Positions 11,401 to 24,605 of a stretch of DNA of 64,000 bases are shown piece after piece (position 1 is the stretch's first letter; the number at the start of each line of letters is the position of its first letter). The position numbers and the translations under genes are program-made. Below the pieces are notes generated by a model. The model was not told the origin of the DNA, made no database searches, and saw nothing but the letters and a program-made list of their open reading frames with translations. The stretch is from positions 3,233,977 through 3,297,976 of the forward strand of contig NW_006499207.1 of assembly GCF_000471905.2 (NCBI RefSeq), given 5' to 3'. This DNA comes from Amborella trichopoda. Taxonomy: Eukaryota > Streptophyta > Magnoliopsida > Amborellales > Amborellaceae.

Positions 11401-12334
11401 TTATATGAGTGGACACCGCTTTGAGAGTATTGCAGCGCCTACCTATGTGTTTGATGCCAGTAAGGTATATGCCTCAGTGTGTAATGCACTACCAGACTAT
11501 GCTTTATTATGAAATAAGAGTATGCTCCTTTGTGATAAGTATGTACACTGTAGAACATTGCTCAGTTATAAATGAATGAGTAAGATTGAGGAATGCTTAT
11601 GATGATACTCTTGAGGAAAGGTCTTTCCGAAATGCTAATTCATGTGATATCCATTATCTGTACTGGGAATATGAATGATAATTATAACATTGAACAAATG
11701 TGAATTCTAATATCTTATATTGTGCCTACTCTACCTCAAAAGCATCATCCTATAATTTTGACATAATTGCGATGCATGACTCCTGTTTCACGAGCATGGC
11801 TTAGAATCTTGATCTGTGCTGTGTGATAACAATCATAGGCATGGAAGCATAATGTTGTGATCTACTTACTGGGGTTTTTAGCTCATTCCTTTGCTTCCAC
11901 CCTTGTAGATTGACTGCTGCAGGTTGAGAGCAGCGGGAGGTGATCATGTTTGGTGGACGAAAAGCTCGTGCTAGACGAGTGGATCCCTATTCTTGTGTAG
12001 GTGTTTGTTGGTTGTCGGTCTTGCAATTGCTGCTATTGAAGTTATGCATTTTGATGGCGGGCCAGCAATGCCTTTGATGGTTGTAATATTCTTGATATTG
12101 TAGTTATGACCTTGGAGAATACTTAAGGATGTGAATGGTTTTAAATTTATCCAGCTTTTGTTATGTTTCTGGTGGGAGTTTTATTTTTTCCTTCGTGCTT
12201 TGTTTCTGATTCCGCCTATCATATGCGTTGAGCCACTCTCACCTGAGTGACGTTCGCGACCTCTGTGAATTCGATCCCGCACCCTGTCACCCTCCGATAT
12301 GGGACGATAGGGGTCAGAGGGTGCGGTTGTGAAA
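8427..12334 (+). repeat. Element A 3' LTR (3908 bp)
   Basis: It begins TGTACTGACCC and ends GTTGTGAAA. It repeats all blocks of 1558-5343: the 32-bp array (about 8445-9092), CT-rich block, AT-rich unique part, 21-bp repeat array (10966-11097) and right end. The two LTRs show many substitutions and several indels, so the insertion is old. Confidence 0.9.
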
Positions 12335-14040
12335 CCGTTCCACCCAAGTCGTGACCTAATATCCCCAATAGAGTCAGGAGCTATCCCTCATCCCCATAGG
12401 AGTCACACCCATATTGTAGCCCATTATCCCCAGTGGAGTTGGGGTCATTCTTACCTCTTCAATTCCTTGTGGGCCTGTTTCACACCAAGCTATCCTATCA
12501 CCAGGAAGTTGGGTTACTTATTCTCCATAGAGTCTCATCATTCACTCCGGGATTACGCTTACCCCCCTAAGCCCTAATGAAGTCCGCTTATGTTGGCCAT
12601 CCTTCATCAAGTCACAATTTCCATCTAAGCCCTCAGTTTGTGAATGGTCTAAACCATTTTATCCCTAAGGAGTTGGATTGCCATCCACATACCTATTCTC
12701 CATGGAGCTCCACCTACATGGCGTCCCAAGCACAGTCTGTGCTGCATGACCCTAAACTGCATAGCTTTGGTCCAAACTATATGACCTTAAACTGTAGCAG
12801 AGGTCTAGTTGCAAGGCCTTAAACTGCACGGTCCGTGCTGCACGACCCTAAACTCCATAGCTATTGTCCAAACTATATGACCTTAACTTGTAATGGAGGT
12901 CTAGTTGCAAACCTTAAACTGCACGGTCTATGCTGCATGACCCTAAACAGCCCACGACCCTAAACGGCCCTGCTTTGGTCCAAACTATATGACCTTAAAC
13001 TGTAGCAGAGGTCTAGTTGCACGACCTTAATCTGCACGGTCCGTGCTACACAACCCTAAATTGCACAGCTTTGGTCCAAACTATATGACTTTAAACTATA
13101 ACGAAGGTCTAGTTGCACGACCTTAAACTGTCAGTCTGTGCTGCGTGACCCTAAATGGGACAGGCCTGGTCTAATTGCATGACCTTAAACCACACATCCT
13201 CAGTCCATGCTGCATGACCCTAAAATGTACAGCCCTGATCTAGTTGCACGACCCCAAAACTGCATGGTCTAAACTATATGACCTTAAACTGTAGTGCAAG
13301 TCTAGTCGCACGACCTTAAACTGCACAGTCTTAGTTGTATGACTTTAAATTACACCACCACGGTCCAGTTGTATGACCTTAAACCATAGTGCACGTCTTA
13401 GCCGCATGACGATAAAAGTCTCAGCACCATGATCTAAACTATATGACCTTAAATTGTAGCGGAGAACTAGTTGCACGATCTTAAACTGCACGGTCCAAGT
13501 CACATGACTTTAACTGCACCACCACGGTCCAGCTGTATGACTTGAAATCATAGTGCACATCATGGCTATATGATGATAAACAACTTTGCACATATCCCAG
13601 ATGAATGACCTTTAAAACTTGCCCCCACATACTCACACACACCTTTTATGTGCATCTTTCACTCACGCTTTCCCTAACCTACCTATTAGTGTGCACGCAC
13701 CACCTTAAGTACCTCGCCAGTAATTTCATTTCTTTCATCATCCTGCATCATTCCCTAGTGAGTCTCACTCGTGCTCACAATATGACGAACCATCCTGCCA
13801 TTCATACTCTTTGTAAGTTAGTGGGTCACCATCCTCCACTCACATTTCATACATCATCCATCTGTCATAGGTAGCCTATTGCCATTTTCCCAAGTGAGTC
13901 AAACCACCACCATACTCACTCCATGTCCTCCACGGACTGCCATTCATCACCACTACGATCTAAGCTATATGACCATAGACCATATTGCACGTCCGGGCTG
14001 CATGACATTAAATTGTTTTGCTCAGGTCCCAGAGGCATGA
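12335..14040 (+). repeat. Tandem-repeat internal region of a coding-free C element
   Basis: This continues the internal region begun at 1526. At 12340-12720 there are loose repeats of a TCCCCAGTGGAGT kind. At 12720-13600 there are many copies of a roughly 24-bp core like GCACGACCTTAAACTGCA, in larger groups of four with CACGGTCC and GTCCAAACTATAT. At 13600-13960 the sequence is C-rich with CCCTAGTGAGTC motifs. I see no gag or pol. The same blocks recur at 18256-18840 and 49960-50335. Confidence 0.8.
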
Positions 14041-15162
14041 CCTTAAACACGCCTTCACAAAAAAAATAGTGAAATAACGGGCATGGTGTATACCTTAACA
14101 AGGGAACACTATGAGTAAAAATGATGGACGGGCACGGTCACGAAACCATGAGTAAAAGAGTTCTGGGAATAAAAAACCGGGGTACGGTGAAAACCCGAAA
14201 GGGCATCATGAGTAAAAATGGATGAAAAGGGTGGACATGGCCAAAACTTCATGGGTAAAAGAGCCCCAAAATAAAAAGAAATTTGTGAAAACTTTCTCTA
14301 CGACACCGCTTCCCAAGTTCAAGTGAAAATCCACGAAGGACGCTTGGCTCAATAAATAGGTTGATGCAGTACTCGTCCCAACAGGCGACTTCAACCCTCA
14401 CTCAAAAGAAGAAAATCACTAGTGTTAGCATGCCAAGACTCAAAAAATACGAGCTTTAAGGAAAATATTTCGACAGCTTGAGTCCATTTGCAAAAAGGAC
14501 TCGAAAGATAGAAGACTAGCTAAGACGGCAAGACAGATCTCATTAAAAAGAGCATCATTCTCACAAGGTTACAAACACACTTCCAAGATGCTGGAGATGC
14601 CCCAAGGAAGCTAAGTCAACTACGGCTTTAGAGTGGCAATCAGATGATTGTTGTAGCTGCAAAGCAGTGGGTAGGGGTGGTTGTACCCCTTGCTGATCAT
14701 CTAGATAAATTGAGGTACCCTACTCATCAAAGAATGACTGATGCACAAAGCAGATGAATGCCAACTAAAGTCTCTTTGGTTGCCTATCAAAGACAAACAA
14801 ACCCAGACCAAATGGGAACAATGCCCTTCTACATGGTACTCAATTGCTAAATGGGGCAGATTCTGACTAACGAGGTTCGTACAAAATCCTCAGCTTCAAA
14901 ATCACCAACAGTTCGCATGAGGGGGTGGTGAGGACTTCGACAATATCCCTCAAAACATTCTCTTCTCCCCTTAATGTCTCCATGGACGGACCGGCGAACA
15001 ATGCATCCCTACGTCAGAGCAACCTAGTTACACCTTTACGTGAATCTCCTTGGCATTCACGTGGTCCTGTGGCTAGGAGGGAAAAACGTAAAAACCGAAT
15101 GAAATTTTCTGAATGATTGTCCTTCTCACTTCTTTTGAAGTATAATATTCGACGGAGCAAGT
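14040..15162 (+). repeat. 3' untranslated module of C elements (copy 1)
   Basis: From GCCTTCACAAAA onward it carries ACGGGCATGGTGTATACC, ATGAGTAAAAATG and related phrases up to the LTR. It is repeated at 18840-19973 and 45305-46427, each time directly upstream of a C LTR, so it is the 3' untranslated part of the family. The last bases before the LTR (GACGGAGCAAG here, GGTGGGGCAAGC elsewhere) sit where a polypurine tract should be. Confidence 0.8.
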
Positions 15163-16653
15163 TGTCTAAATGTAGTTTTTAGCACTTGGTCTCTAATTAG
15201 GAATAAGCATGAAGCACGTCAATAAAGCCTGCAAAACAGTGGAAATTCACGAAGGTTTCAGAATGGCCCCAGAATTGGTCATGATCTTTATCAGCACTTC
15301 AAAAGACCACCTCTTAAGTTCCATCACGATCAGACATGTCTAAGGCAGTGAACACAACGAAACAATTTCAGCAAAATCGGTCTTTAGCTCCCTGAAATGG
15401 ACCCTGTAACTAGAGCCATACTTGTGGTGCGTCAAACATCTGTAGGACCACCACCATTAGATCTAGCATGGTCGAAAACACCTAAGGGTCAAGTTTTGAC
15501 TTAATCGGGAACTCCAAGATAAAGTTACAGGTAAAATACCGAAAAGGGGTAGCCCGCACACTATTCCCGTGTGGCCACTCTGCACCAAAACACCATTAAA
15601 CGTGGTTGTTTTTACAGTCACGGGGAGTCACTTTCGAGGCCTATATCTCACTCATTCCAAGTCGGATCGCTCCCAAATTTGGTGAGCGTGTTCATCTCAT
15701 CAAGACGAACAATTCGATATGGAGGCCGTACACTATTCCCGTCTGACCACCCTACACTAAAACACCATTAAACATGGTTGTTTTTATATTCATAGATACT
15801 CAATTTTGGGGCTTATACCTCACACGTTTCAAGTCAAATCGCTCCCAAATTTGGTGAGTGTGTTCTTCTCATCAAGACAAACAATTCGATATGTGGTACG
15901 CCCTGAAACGATGCTCGATCAAAGAGAAAAACTAAATGGAAGTCGCTGATCTGTAAAGGAAGTTGCAGACAATTCAGCAGCAACACACCTCATTCGAGCA
16001 GCCAGATCAGGATGCTCGCATACCCGATCGGCACGAAGCCATTTGCATTATGTGCATAGGGTCCTAGGTTATCTCTGGTTTGAACCTTTCCTACGATGTA
16101 CGGATGAATTTCACACACGAAGACATCAAAGCTATTGTAAATTTCGACCGCCAAATTCCAGGATTCCAGCCAAAAACTTAAGACGACAAAATTTTCATCC
16201 GGACACGAAATCAAGCTACGTTTATTGCAATACGATCGTGACGACATGCTCAATGAGATTCAATAAAGAAATCACAAATAAACATCAAGGAACGAGCACA
16301 CAATCGATCCGAAGTTTTGAAGATTCATCCAAGATTCAAGTCTCATGATCATGGCTCAAAAATATGATTCATGGCTCGAAGTTGGTATCAAAATGATCGT
16401 CATGCTGAGCCTTACAAGAAAACAATAATCTTTCGATCAAACGGGCATCAAAATGACATCTGGTCAGCCACAAAAGATCACGCAAGTTCTAGAGCAGCAG
16501 CATGAACTGTTTTGAAATTCCACACGTTGTTAGGCAGAAGAAAAATAGTCCTTTTACACCCATTTTTAGAATTTCTTTAAATTCAATTAAATTGTAATTA
16601 TCTATTATTCTAATTAGTTTTCGAGCGTAGACCCTTGTTTTAGCCAAATTTCA

Positions 16654-16659
16654 TATAAA
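16654..16659 (+). promoter_or_regulatory. LTR TATA box (C copy 2)
   Basis: CATATAAACAGGCAATG: the TATAAA and its surroundings are conserved at 41805 and 47736. It places the transcription start near 16690. Confidence 0.7.
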
Positions 16660-16710
16660 CAGGCAATGCCTCATTGTATAAAGGACGGATTTATTACTCT
16701 TGGATCAATC

Positions 16711-16716
16711 AATAAA
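16711..16716 (+). terminator. LTR polyadenylation signal (C copy 2)
   Basis: AATAAA 57 bases after the TATA box, as expected for a short R region. Similar ATCAATAAA phrases occur in C LTR copy 3. Confidence 0.55.
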
Positions 16717-17049
16717 ATTCTGATCTTTGCTTGAGTTTGTAGGTATGTATTGAAGAGAAAGGGGATAGAGAATAAAAGGGATGATACCCTCAAGCAGGTA
16801 ACTTTCTCTCTCCTCCCCTCTTTCTCTCTCCTCTCTTCTCTTTTTTATTTCTTTCTCTCTCTTCTCATCTCTATCTCTCTCTTATCATCTTTATCTTTAT
16901 CTCTCTTCTCATCTCTTTCTCTCTCTTACCTTCTCCTCATCTCTACCTCCTTCTCTCTCTCTTCTCATCTCTTTCTCTCTCTTTCCTTCTCTCGTCTTCT
17001 CTCGTCTTCTCGTCTCTGTCTCCATCCATCCTCTTCTAATGCAAATGAT

Positions 17050-17470
17050 AATGCCTAGCGCTGATTGGTTTTTTCTTTCTTCTGTCACAACTGGGGAAGC
17101 TTATCACCGGTTGGTTTTCTCTCTCCTTTCTCTCATACTCGGTGAAGCCTAGTGTCGGTTGGTTTTTTCTCTCCTCTTCGGTCACAATTGATGAAGCCTA
17201 ACATCGATTGGTTTTCTCTCTCCTCCTTGTCATAGTTGACGAAGCGTAACGCCCACTAGTTTTCTCTCTCTTCTCTTTTGATTCAATCGGTGAAGGCTAG
17301 CATCGACTTCTTTTTCTCTCTTTTCCTTCTAACACAATTAGCGAAGCCTAGCACCAATTGTGTCTTCTCTCTCATCTCCTTTGTATAACACAGTCAGCGA
17401 AACCTAACGCCACTGCATTTTCTCTCACTTCCTTCTAACACAGTCGGTAGTGCTTAGCATCGACTACGCC
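17050..17470 (+). repeat. Hairpin-repeat array in C LTR copy 2
   Basis: About seven units of GGTGAAGCCTAGCGTCGGTT type with TTTTCTCTC spacers. It lies downstream of the TATA box, so within the predicted RNA leader. Confidence 0.75.
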
Positions 17471-18255
17471 TTCCTTCCCTCTCACTCCTTCAACCTCTCA
17501 CCTTTCATATTCTTCTCTTCATTTCTTCTCCCTCCTTCCTTCTTTCTATTCTTCTCTTCTTATTCTTTCCTCATAGCCTTAATTCTGCTACTCCTTCATT
17601 TGACTAAAAGGGATTGAGGTTAGCCTCTCATGGTAGTCATGTCGTCTAGCCGTAATGTTATTATGCCAGGATTACTTGGCCAGCTTTACTGTCACGACAG
17701 ACTTACCATTGTGCCTAGCTAGTCGGTATTGGTAATGATGTCTAGTAGTAATTATGTGAGCCAGTCTTAGTTACCGAGCCCGTTTTGCTACCACGTTGGG
17801 TCAATTATTCACATGTCTAGTAACCGCCCTGATCCTCACACTTAGTTGAATTCTTCGCACCCCCGTCTTTAGTCTCTTCTTCTTTTTGAATGCGCATGCT
17901 TGTGTACATTCATCAAAGAGGAAAAGGGTGAGGTCTTGACCACCTGTTTTATAACCTTTGCCATATATGTTGCAAAAAATAAGAAGAATACAAGCCAAGG
18001 GAGGTGATTTCGAACCAGTTTTACTGCTGGGGGTCTTTTTTCGTGATCTAAGAGGGCGGCCACGCATGTTAGCTTGAGTAAGTCCCGAACCCACCTTAAA
18101 TTCCTCTGTCACCAGTTGGTAACACCTGCTGCCGTTCTTGAACAAAGTTCCCAAGTGAGTGATCTCAAAAATGTCTCGAATCTTCTCTCGAAACCCAACA
18201 CGCATACCGCCTGATCTCCAATGGATCCAGAGGGCAGGATCGAGGCACCTAACCA

Positions 18256-19973
18256 CCATGGTTCAAATTTTATGACCTTAAAATGTAACAGAGGTCTAGT
18301 CGCACTAGCTTAAACTGCAAGGTCCTAGTTGCATGACTTTAAACTGCATAACCACGGTCCAAGCTATATGACCCTAAACCATAATGCATGTCCTGGCCAC
18401 ATGACGTTAAACTGCTTTGCACAGGTCCCGAAGGCATTACCATATACTCACCCCCACATATGCACACACGCCTTTGACCTGCATTTTCACGCACATCTTC
18501 CCTAATCAACCCGTTTATGTGTGCACACCACCATCATTACCTCCCTAGTGAGTCCATTCATTTCATCATCCTTTATCATTCCCCAGGGAGTCTAAACCAC
18601 CATACTCGTTGTAAGCTAGTGAGTCACCATTTTTCAGCTTCCATTCATACATCATCCATCCTTCACAGGTAGCCTCTTGCCATCTTCCCAAAGTGAGCTA
18701 AAACCATCACCATACTTACTCCATGGCCTCAACAAGTTGTCATCCACCTTCATTACAGTCCAGCTGTGTGACCTTAAACTAGAGTATACATCCTGGCCGC
18801 ATGACGTGAAAAGGCTTCACACAAGTCCCGAAGGCATGATCTTAAACATGCTTTCACAAAAAATAACGGGCATAGTGTATACCTAGACAAGAGAACACCA
18901 TGAGTGAAAATGATGCACAAGCATGGTCACAAAACCATGAGTAAAAGAGTTTTGGGAAAATAAAAATAAAAAAATCGAGTACGGTGAAAACTTGAAAAGG
19001 GCACTGTGAATAAAAATAAAAGAATAAGGGTGGATATGGCCGAAAGGTCATGGGTAAAAGAGCCCTAAATAAAAAAGAAGTTGACGAAAACTGTCTCTAC
19101 AGCGCCATTTCCCAAGTCCAAGTGAAAATCTGCACAGGTCGTTTTGGACCAATAAACCAGTTGATGCAGCACTCGCCTCAACTGGCAGCTTCAGCCCCCA
19201 TTCAAACAAAAAAAGTCTTAGTGTCACAATACCAAGACCCAAAAAAAAAATGAGCTTCAAGGTAAACGATTCTAATAGCTTTAGTCTATTAATAAAAAGG
19301 ACTCGAAAAATAGAAGACTCACCAAGAAGGCAAAACAAGTCTCATGAGGAAGGAGCGCCTTTCCCACGAGGTCACAAACACACTCCAAAAATGCTAAAGA
19401 CCACTACGAAGGCAAGAAACTGACAAAGCCAAGGTGAACCTACCAGATACTTCAGTCTTCCTCGCCACAATTCTCTCTAGTCGATAGGCCCAGACTATCG
19501 AGATAGGCTAATAAAATGCCCCCGACTTGACCCGACAGATAGGGCCTACAGAGATATATTGACTATCAAAGCAAACCTGGTGCAGCAGCAAACAACGCCA
19601 ACAAAAAACTAACAAACCCAGACCAAATGGGAAAAATTCCCTTTAGCATGACACTCGACTGCCAAAAGGGCCTAATTCTGACTAACGAGGTCTGTACAAA
19701 ATCCTCAGATTCAGAATCATAAACAGTCCACACGAGAGTTAGGACTTCGACAGGATCCCTTAAAAAAGTCTCTTCTCCTCCACTTAAAATCTCCATGGAT
19801 GGACTTGTACATTGCATCCAAATTTCTGAGCATCCGTGTTGCAGCATTACGTGAATCTCCGCAGCATTCATGTGATCCTGTGGCTAGGAAGAAAAAAGTA
19901 ATAAAGCTGTAGAAATTTTTTTGAATGTTCTCCTTCTCGCTTCTCTCGAAGCACAACATTCGGTGGGGCAAGC
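18256..19973 (+). mobile_element. Second coding-free C internal region (1.7 kb)
   Basis: Between two C LTRs. It starts with 24-bp repeats (TATGACCTTAAAATG, 18256-18440), then a C-rich part with CCCTAGTGAGTCC (18470-18760), then the 3' untranslated module (18840-19973). No gag or pol similarity. It is a shorter sister of 12335-15162, so the two units probably arose as a tandem series sharing the middle LTR. Confidence 0.75.
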
Positions 19974-22377
19974 TGTTTGAACACATTTTTCAGCCCCTTG
20001 ATCCCTGATGTGGAATAAAGAGGAAGCAGGTCAATAACGCCTCCACATACAATGGAAATTTTGACAGTCTCTGAATGACCCCAGAATTGGTCAGGATCTT
20101 GATAAGCACTTCAAAAGGGTACCTGCCAAGTTTCATCACAATTAAACATATCTAAGAAAGTAAACACAAAGAAACAATTTCGGTAAAATTCGACTCTAGT
20201 ACCTTGAAATGGACTCTGTAACAATAACTATATTTTCAATATGTCAAACAGTAGTGGGACCACTACCATTGGATCTGCCAGGGTCGCAAACCCTTAGGGG
20301 TCAAGTTTCGGGTTAATCGGGCACTCCAAAAGGGGTTGGCCACACATTATTTTCGTGTGGCGACCCTGCACCAAAACACAATTAAAGGTGATTGTTTTTG
20401 TAGTCACATATAGTGACTTTCAGGGCCTATATCTCACTCATTCCAAATCAGATCACGCTCAAATTTTCTAAGCGTGTTCGTCTCATCTAGACGAGCATTT
20501 TGATATGTGATATGCCCTTTGACAATGCCCAAGTAGGGAGAAAAACTAGGGAGAAGTTTCTGATCCGTAAAGAAATTACAGAAAAATCAGCAGCAGTATG
20601 GCTCGTTTGAGCGACCAAATCACGACGCTCATGTACCCGATCAACGAGAAACTAATTGTATTATCTGTGTAAGGCCCGAGGCTATCTCTAGTACGAACCT
20701 TGCTTACAATGAACGTTTGGATTTCACACACTAAGGCATTGAAGCTGCTATAAATTTCGGTTGCTGAATTTTTAAGATTTCGGTCAAAAACTCAAGATGA
20801 CGAAATCTTCGTTCGGACACGAAATTGAGCTGCGTTTGTTGCAACGTGATCGTAACGGTATGATCAGTGTGATTCAGCGAAGAAATCGAAGAAAAAAAAA
20901 TCAAGAAACAAGCACACTATCGATCAAGTGTTTTCAAGATTCATCCAATATTCAAGTCTTATGATCATGGCTTAAATACATAAATCATGGCTCGAAGTTG
21001 GTATCAAATAGATCGCCAAGCCGAGCCCTATAAGAAAACAATAATCTTTCGATTAAAAGCGCATTAGAACAAACTTGCATCAATCATGGAAGATCACGTA
21101 AGTTCTCGAGCAGCAGCAGGGACTGTTTTAGAATTTCACACTTTGTTAAGCAAGGGCAAAATAATCCTTTTGCACCAATTTTTAGAATTTCTTTTAATTA
21201 AATTAAATTATAATTATCTTCAATTTTTTGTTATTTTTGGGCGTCCACTCATGTTTGGGCCCAATTCTATATAGACATGCAATGCTTAATTGTAAAGCAC
21301 CTTGGAAAAAATCTTCGATCAATAAATAAAGACTTCAATTTTTGCTTGAGTTCGCGGGTGAGTCTTGGAGAGAGAATAGGAGAGAGAAAAAAAGGGCCGA
21401 TATCCCTCGATAAAGTAATTTTCTCTCTCCTCCTCTCTTTCTCTCTTCTTTTTTCTCATCTATATCTCTCTTTCTCTCTCCTCTTTTTTCATCTCTATCT
21501 CTCTTTCTCTCTCCTCTCTCCTCTTCTCTGTCTCTCTTTCTCTCTCATCTTTTCTCATCTCTATCTCTCTTTCTCTCTTCTCTATTTTATTCTCTATCTC
21601 TCTTTCTCTCTCCTCTTTTCTCATTTCTCATCTCTATCTCTATCTCTCTTTCTCTCTCCTCTTTTCTCATTTCTCATCTCTATCTCTATCATTTTCTCCT
21701 CTCTTTTCTCTCTCATCTCTCCCTTTCTCTTTCCAGCTTTCATCTTTATCTCTTTCTCTCTCTTCTTCCTCTAGTCTATCAAGTCTCTCTTTACCTTTTT
21801 CTCCTTCTCCATTCACGCGTGGCGGATCTATCGTTTGGTGTGATGCCTTCCTATTCCTGAGACATGGACAGTGAGCTGGGCCTTAACTCGAGCAGCAGTC
21901 CCAGCCTCTATCAAAATTCTACCCCTTCTCCCTTTTATCGCAGGTGGCGCAAGCCTATCGCCGTTTGTGCTTTCTCTCTCTTCTCTTCTACCACAGACGG
22001 TGCAAGCCTATCGCCACTTGTGCTTTCTCTCTCTTATCTTCTGCCACAAATTGTGCAAGCCTATCGCCATCAATACTTTCTCTCTCCTTCCTTCTCCTCG
22101 ATCATAGATGGCACTAGCCTATCGCTGCCTGTGTTCCTTCTCTTTCCTCTCTTTTGTCATAGTCGGTGCAAGCCTAACACCTCCTGTGTTTTCATTTTTT
22201 TCTTCCATCACAGACAGCGCAAGATCATTGTCATCTGTGTCCTTTCCATCTCTTCCTTCTTCTGTCATAGACGGCACAAGTTCTTTCCCTCTCTTTTTTC
22301 TCCTATCATAGACAACAAAAGCCCATTGTTGTTTGTGTTCACCCTCTCTCTCCTCTTTCTTCTGTGATAAACAGCAC
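19974..22377 (+). repeat. Family C LTR copy 3, truncated on the right
   Basis: It begins TGTTTGAACACATTTTTCAG after GGTGGGGCAAGC. TATA-like TCTATATAGA at 21266, a long CT tract at 21420-21800, then repeats of GACGGTGCAAGCCTATCGCC type (21940-22370). The conserved right end is missing because the D LTR starts at 22378. The long frames through the CT tract are low-complexity Ser/Leu/Phe strings and not genes. Confidence 0.82.
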
Positions 22378-23989
22378 TGTTGGAAGATATTTTTCATCAT
22401 CATGGGGCCCCCACTCAATAAAAGCCTAGCAAATAGTGAAAATCTCGAGAATCTCAGAATAGCCACGAAAAAGGAAAAGATCTTTACGCGATCTCGCAAA
22501 AGTCTCCCTCCAAGTTTCATCGCATTTCGACACATTTAAATGTGACGACCTAAACGTTTCCCCACCAGTTAGAATGCATGGCTGGTTAAGGAGGGAAGAA
22601 GTTCAGCTGCCGAGCACCGGTTGGGTTGTCTAGTACTAACTGTGAAGGAGAAGAGCGTCAATGTCAGCACTGGTTGTCCAGCATTGGTTGGGAAGTGCAG
22701 CGTTGGCTGGGGTAGTGAGCCCAACGCCAGCTGTGCAGAGGGCTAGCGCCGACTGTGTTTCTGACATGCATGAGTTGGGGGTGACACTTGTATAATGCAT
22801 GCTGATGTGAGTGCCACTTGTCCAGGTTTTTGAGCCCCTTGATGACACTTGGCCAGCCACCCCAAAACATGAGAGTACTTAAGCCCCTTCTCTCACCCAC
22901 GCCCCCCATTCTTACTCTCTCTCTCTCTAAGGATCAAAGTGGAAGAGTGACTTTGTGAGCAGCCACTATTGGGCGGGTGAGAGCTGTGGGCAAGGTTTGA
23001 GGAGGCCCCCTTGTTAATTAGGTAAGTGGATCCATTACCCTTGTGTTGTAGTCATGGGAATGCAGGGAAACATAGGCATATGAATGAGCAATAGAAGTGT
23101 ATGCAATGTAGAAAATTCGGGGATTTTGTTCTATGATAATGATGAGTGTAAGAATGGAGTTGTGATTCTTAGATTATGTAAGAAATGCATGTTAGGTGTG
23201 TTCACATTGTGAGAGAATGGATGTTATCATGTTCTTCATTATGAAATCATGGTTATAGAAGGCATTCTTGGCATTTGTTAAATGAAACCATGAAATTCAA
23301 GGAATATGCATGTTCTTGAATGAGGATTTTGAATAGCCAAATGGAGTCCGATTGACCTCAAACTACAACTGTAGGAAAGATACACAAGCCTAATAAAATG
23401 TTTGTTTTATCCCACTGTTGAAATTCTTTATAAAAATGAAGTTATATTTCCAAATGAGAGGGTATGGCACTGTGGACTGTTTTCCTGGACTTGTCATTAA
23501 TACCACTATTTTCATCGATTTTAGCTAACCAAACGATGTTCATTTTTGGCCAAACCATAGCCATTTGAAAGATTTATGAATGGGTTAAAAGTTTCATGAG
23601 AAAAGTATTGACAGATTAAAAAAGTATCTATTTGAGCCCAAACCCTGGCAAGTGGAACTGGTTATGAGTCATATTTAATTCACATGTTGAGCACTTTCCA
23701 AGGTTCCTTCTTGATTTTGAAACATGGGCGGAGTTTCAAAGACATGTCACTGTCTTCACTACACAATAGATTCTGACTTAGTGCCTCTGTTCTTGGGTTC
23801 GTTTGAGGGGGCAAATAAGGTCCAATTGCGCTCAAACCACCCCTAATTGAAAGATAATTGTGTCTAATATAAAATTTATTTTGGAACTATCTTCAAATTC
23901 CAAATGAACTGAATGATATAGCCTTGTTTTGACTTCGATGTCACTGCCTGAAATTTTAGGAAGGGTGACATCGATACTCTAATTACAGT

Positions 23990-24310
23990 TATATGAACTT
24001 TGATTCTATTATATGAACTCTGAATATGTTATAAGATCTCTGACTACTGTTATAAGAACTCTGATTCTGTTATATAGACTCTGATTCTGTTATAGCTCTG
24101 ACTACTGTTATATGAACTCTGATTCTGTTATATGAACTTTGATTCTGTTATAAGAGATCAGACTACTGTTATATGAACTTTGATTCTGTTATAAGAGCCC
24201 TGACTATTGCTATATGAACTCTGATTCTATTATAAGAGCTCTAACTACTGTTATATGAACTCTGATTCTGTTAAATGAGCTTTGATTCTGTTATATGGAA
24301 TCTGATTCTG
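23990..24310 (+). repeat. 21-22 bp tandem repeat in element B 5' LTR
   Basis: About 14 units of CTGATTCTGTTATATGAACT type alternating with GACTACTGTTATA variants. It is the longest of the four arrays of this unit in the window. Confidence 0.85.
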
Positions 24311-24599
24311 ACAACTACACAGTGGATCCTCCATTGGTATTGAGCTCTCTGACTTTGTATGTGTGAGCATGGACTTGCCGCATATATGATATTTTATCAA
24401 ACTGTGTAAATGTGAGCATGGACTTGCCACATGATCCTTCCCTGATTCCCGATGAGAGGAAGGGAGCCAGGCTCTGATTATACTTGGGAGGGTCGCACCC
24501 CCTAATATTTCTGGGCACTATCCATCGGGACCCCTTTAGTAGTGTAACGTCCTCTAGTGGTGAGAGAGTAAGAGGGCAGTGTCTTGTAAGGCGTCAGCC

Positions 24600-24605
24600 T
24601 ATAAA
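24600..24605 (+). promoter_or_regulatory. Candidate LTR TATA box in element B
   Basis: CCTATAAAAAACCCC is a good plant TATA context. The 3' copy reads CTATCAAAAACCCC (about 31848), so the box is broken there. Element A has a different module at this position. Confidence 0.5.

Larger units (their letters stand above)
1558..12334 (+). mobile_element. Element A: gag-only Tekay-like LTR retrotransposon with an internal 84-bp array
   Basis: A 10.8 kb element with two long direct LTRs (1558-5343 and 8427-12334), a Met-type primer site, a gag relic with two zinc knuckles, and a polypurine tract. There is no trace of protease, RT, RNase H or integrase; their place is taken by a satellite-like array (about 6540-8170). 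It therefore resembles TR-GAG type non-autonomous elements and would have needed pol from a relative such as element B, whose LTR ends, primer site and 3' untranslated segment are similar. Flanking 5-bp duplications CCATT and CCGTT mark insertion into a C internal region. Confidence 0.88.
15163..18255 (+). repeat. Family C LTR copy 2, complete (3093 bp)
   Basis: It begins TGTCTAAATGTAG and ends CCTAACCA. The left half holds the U3; a TATA box at 16654 and AATAAA at 16711 bracket a short R; the rest is a 1.5 kb leader-side U5 with CT tract (16800-17030), hairpin repeats (17050-17470) and a conserved right end. No primer site follows; instead the 24-bp repeat block starts at 18256. It is the middle LTR of an LTR-internal-LTR-internal-LTR series. 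Confidence 0.88.

Noticed and set aside
21277..22367. Long Ser/Leu/Phe-rich frames in the CT tract of C LTR copy 3
   Set aside because: They are translations of simple pyrimidine repeats in an LTR leader, seen similarly in every C LTR.
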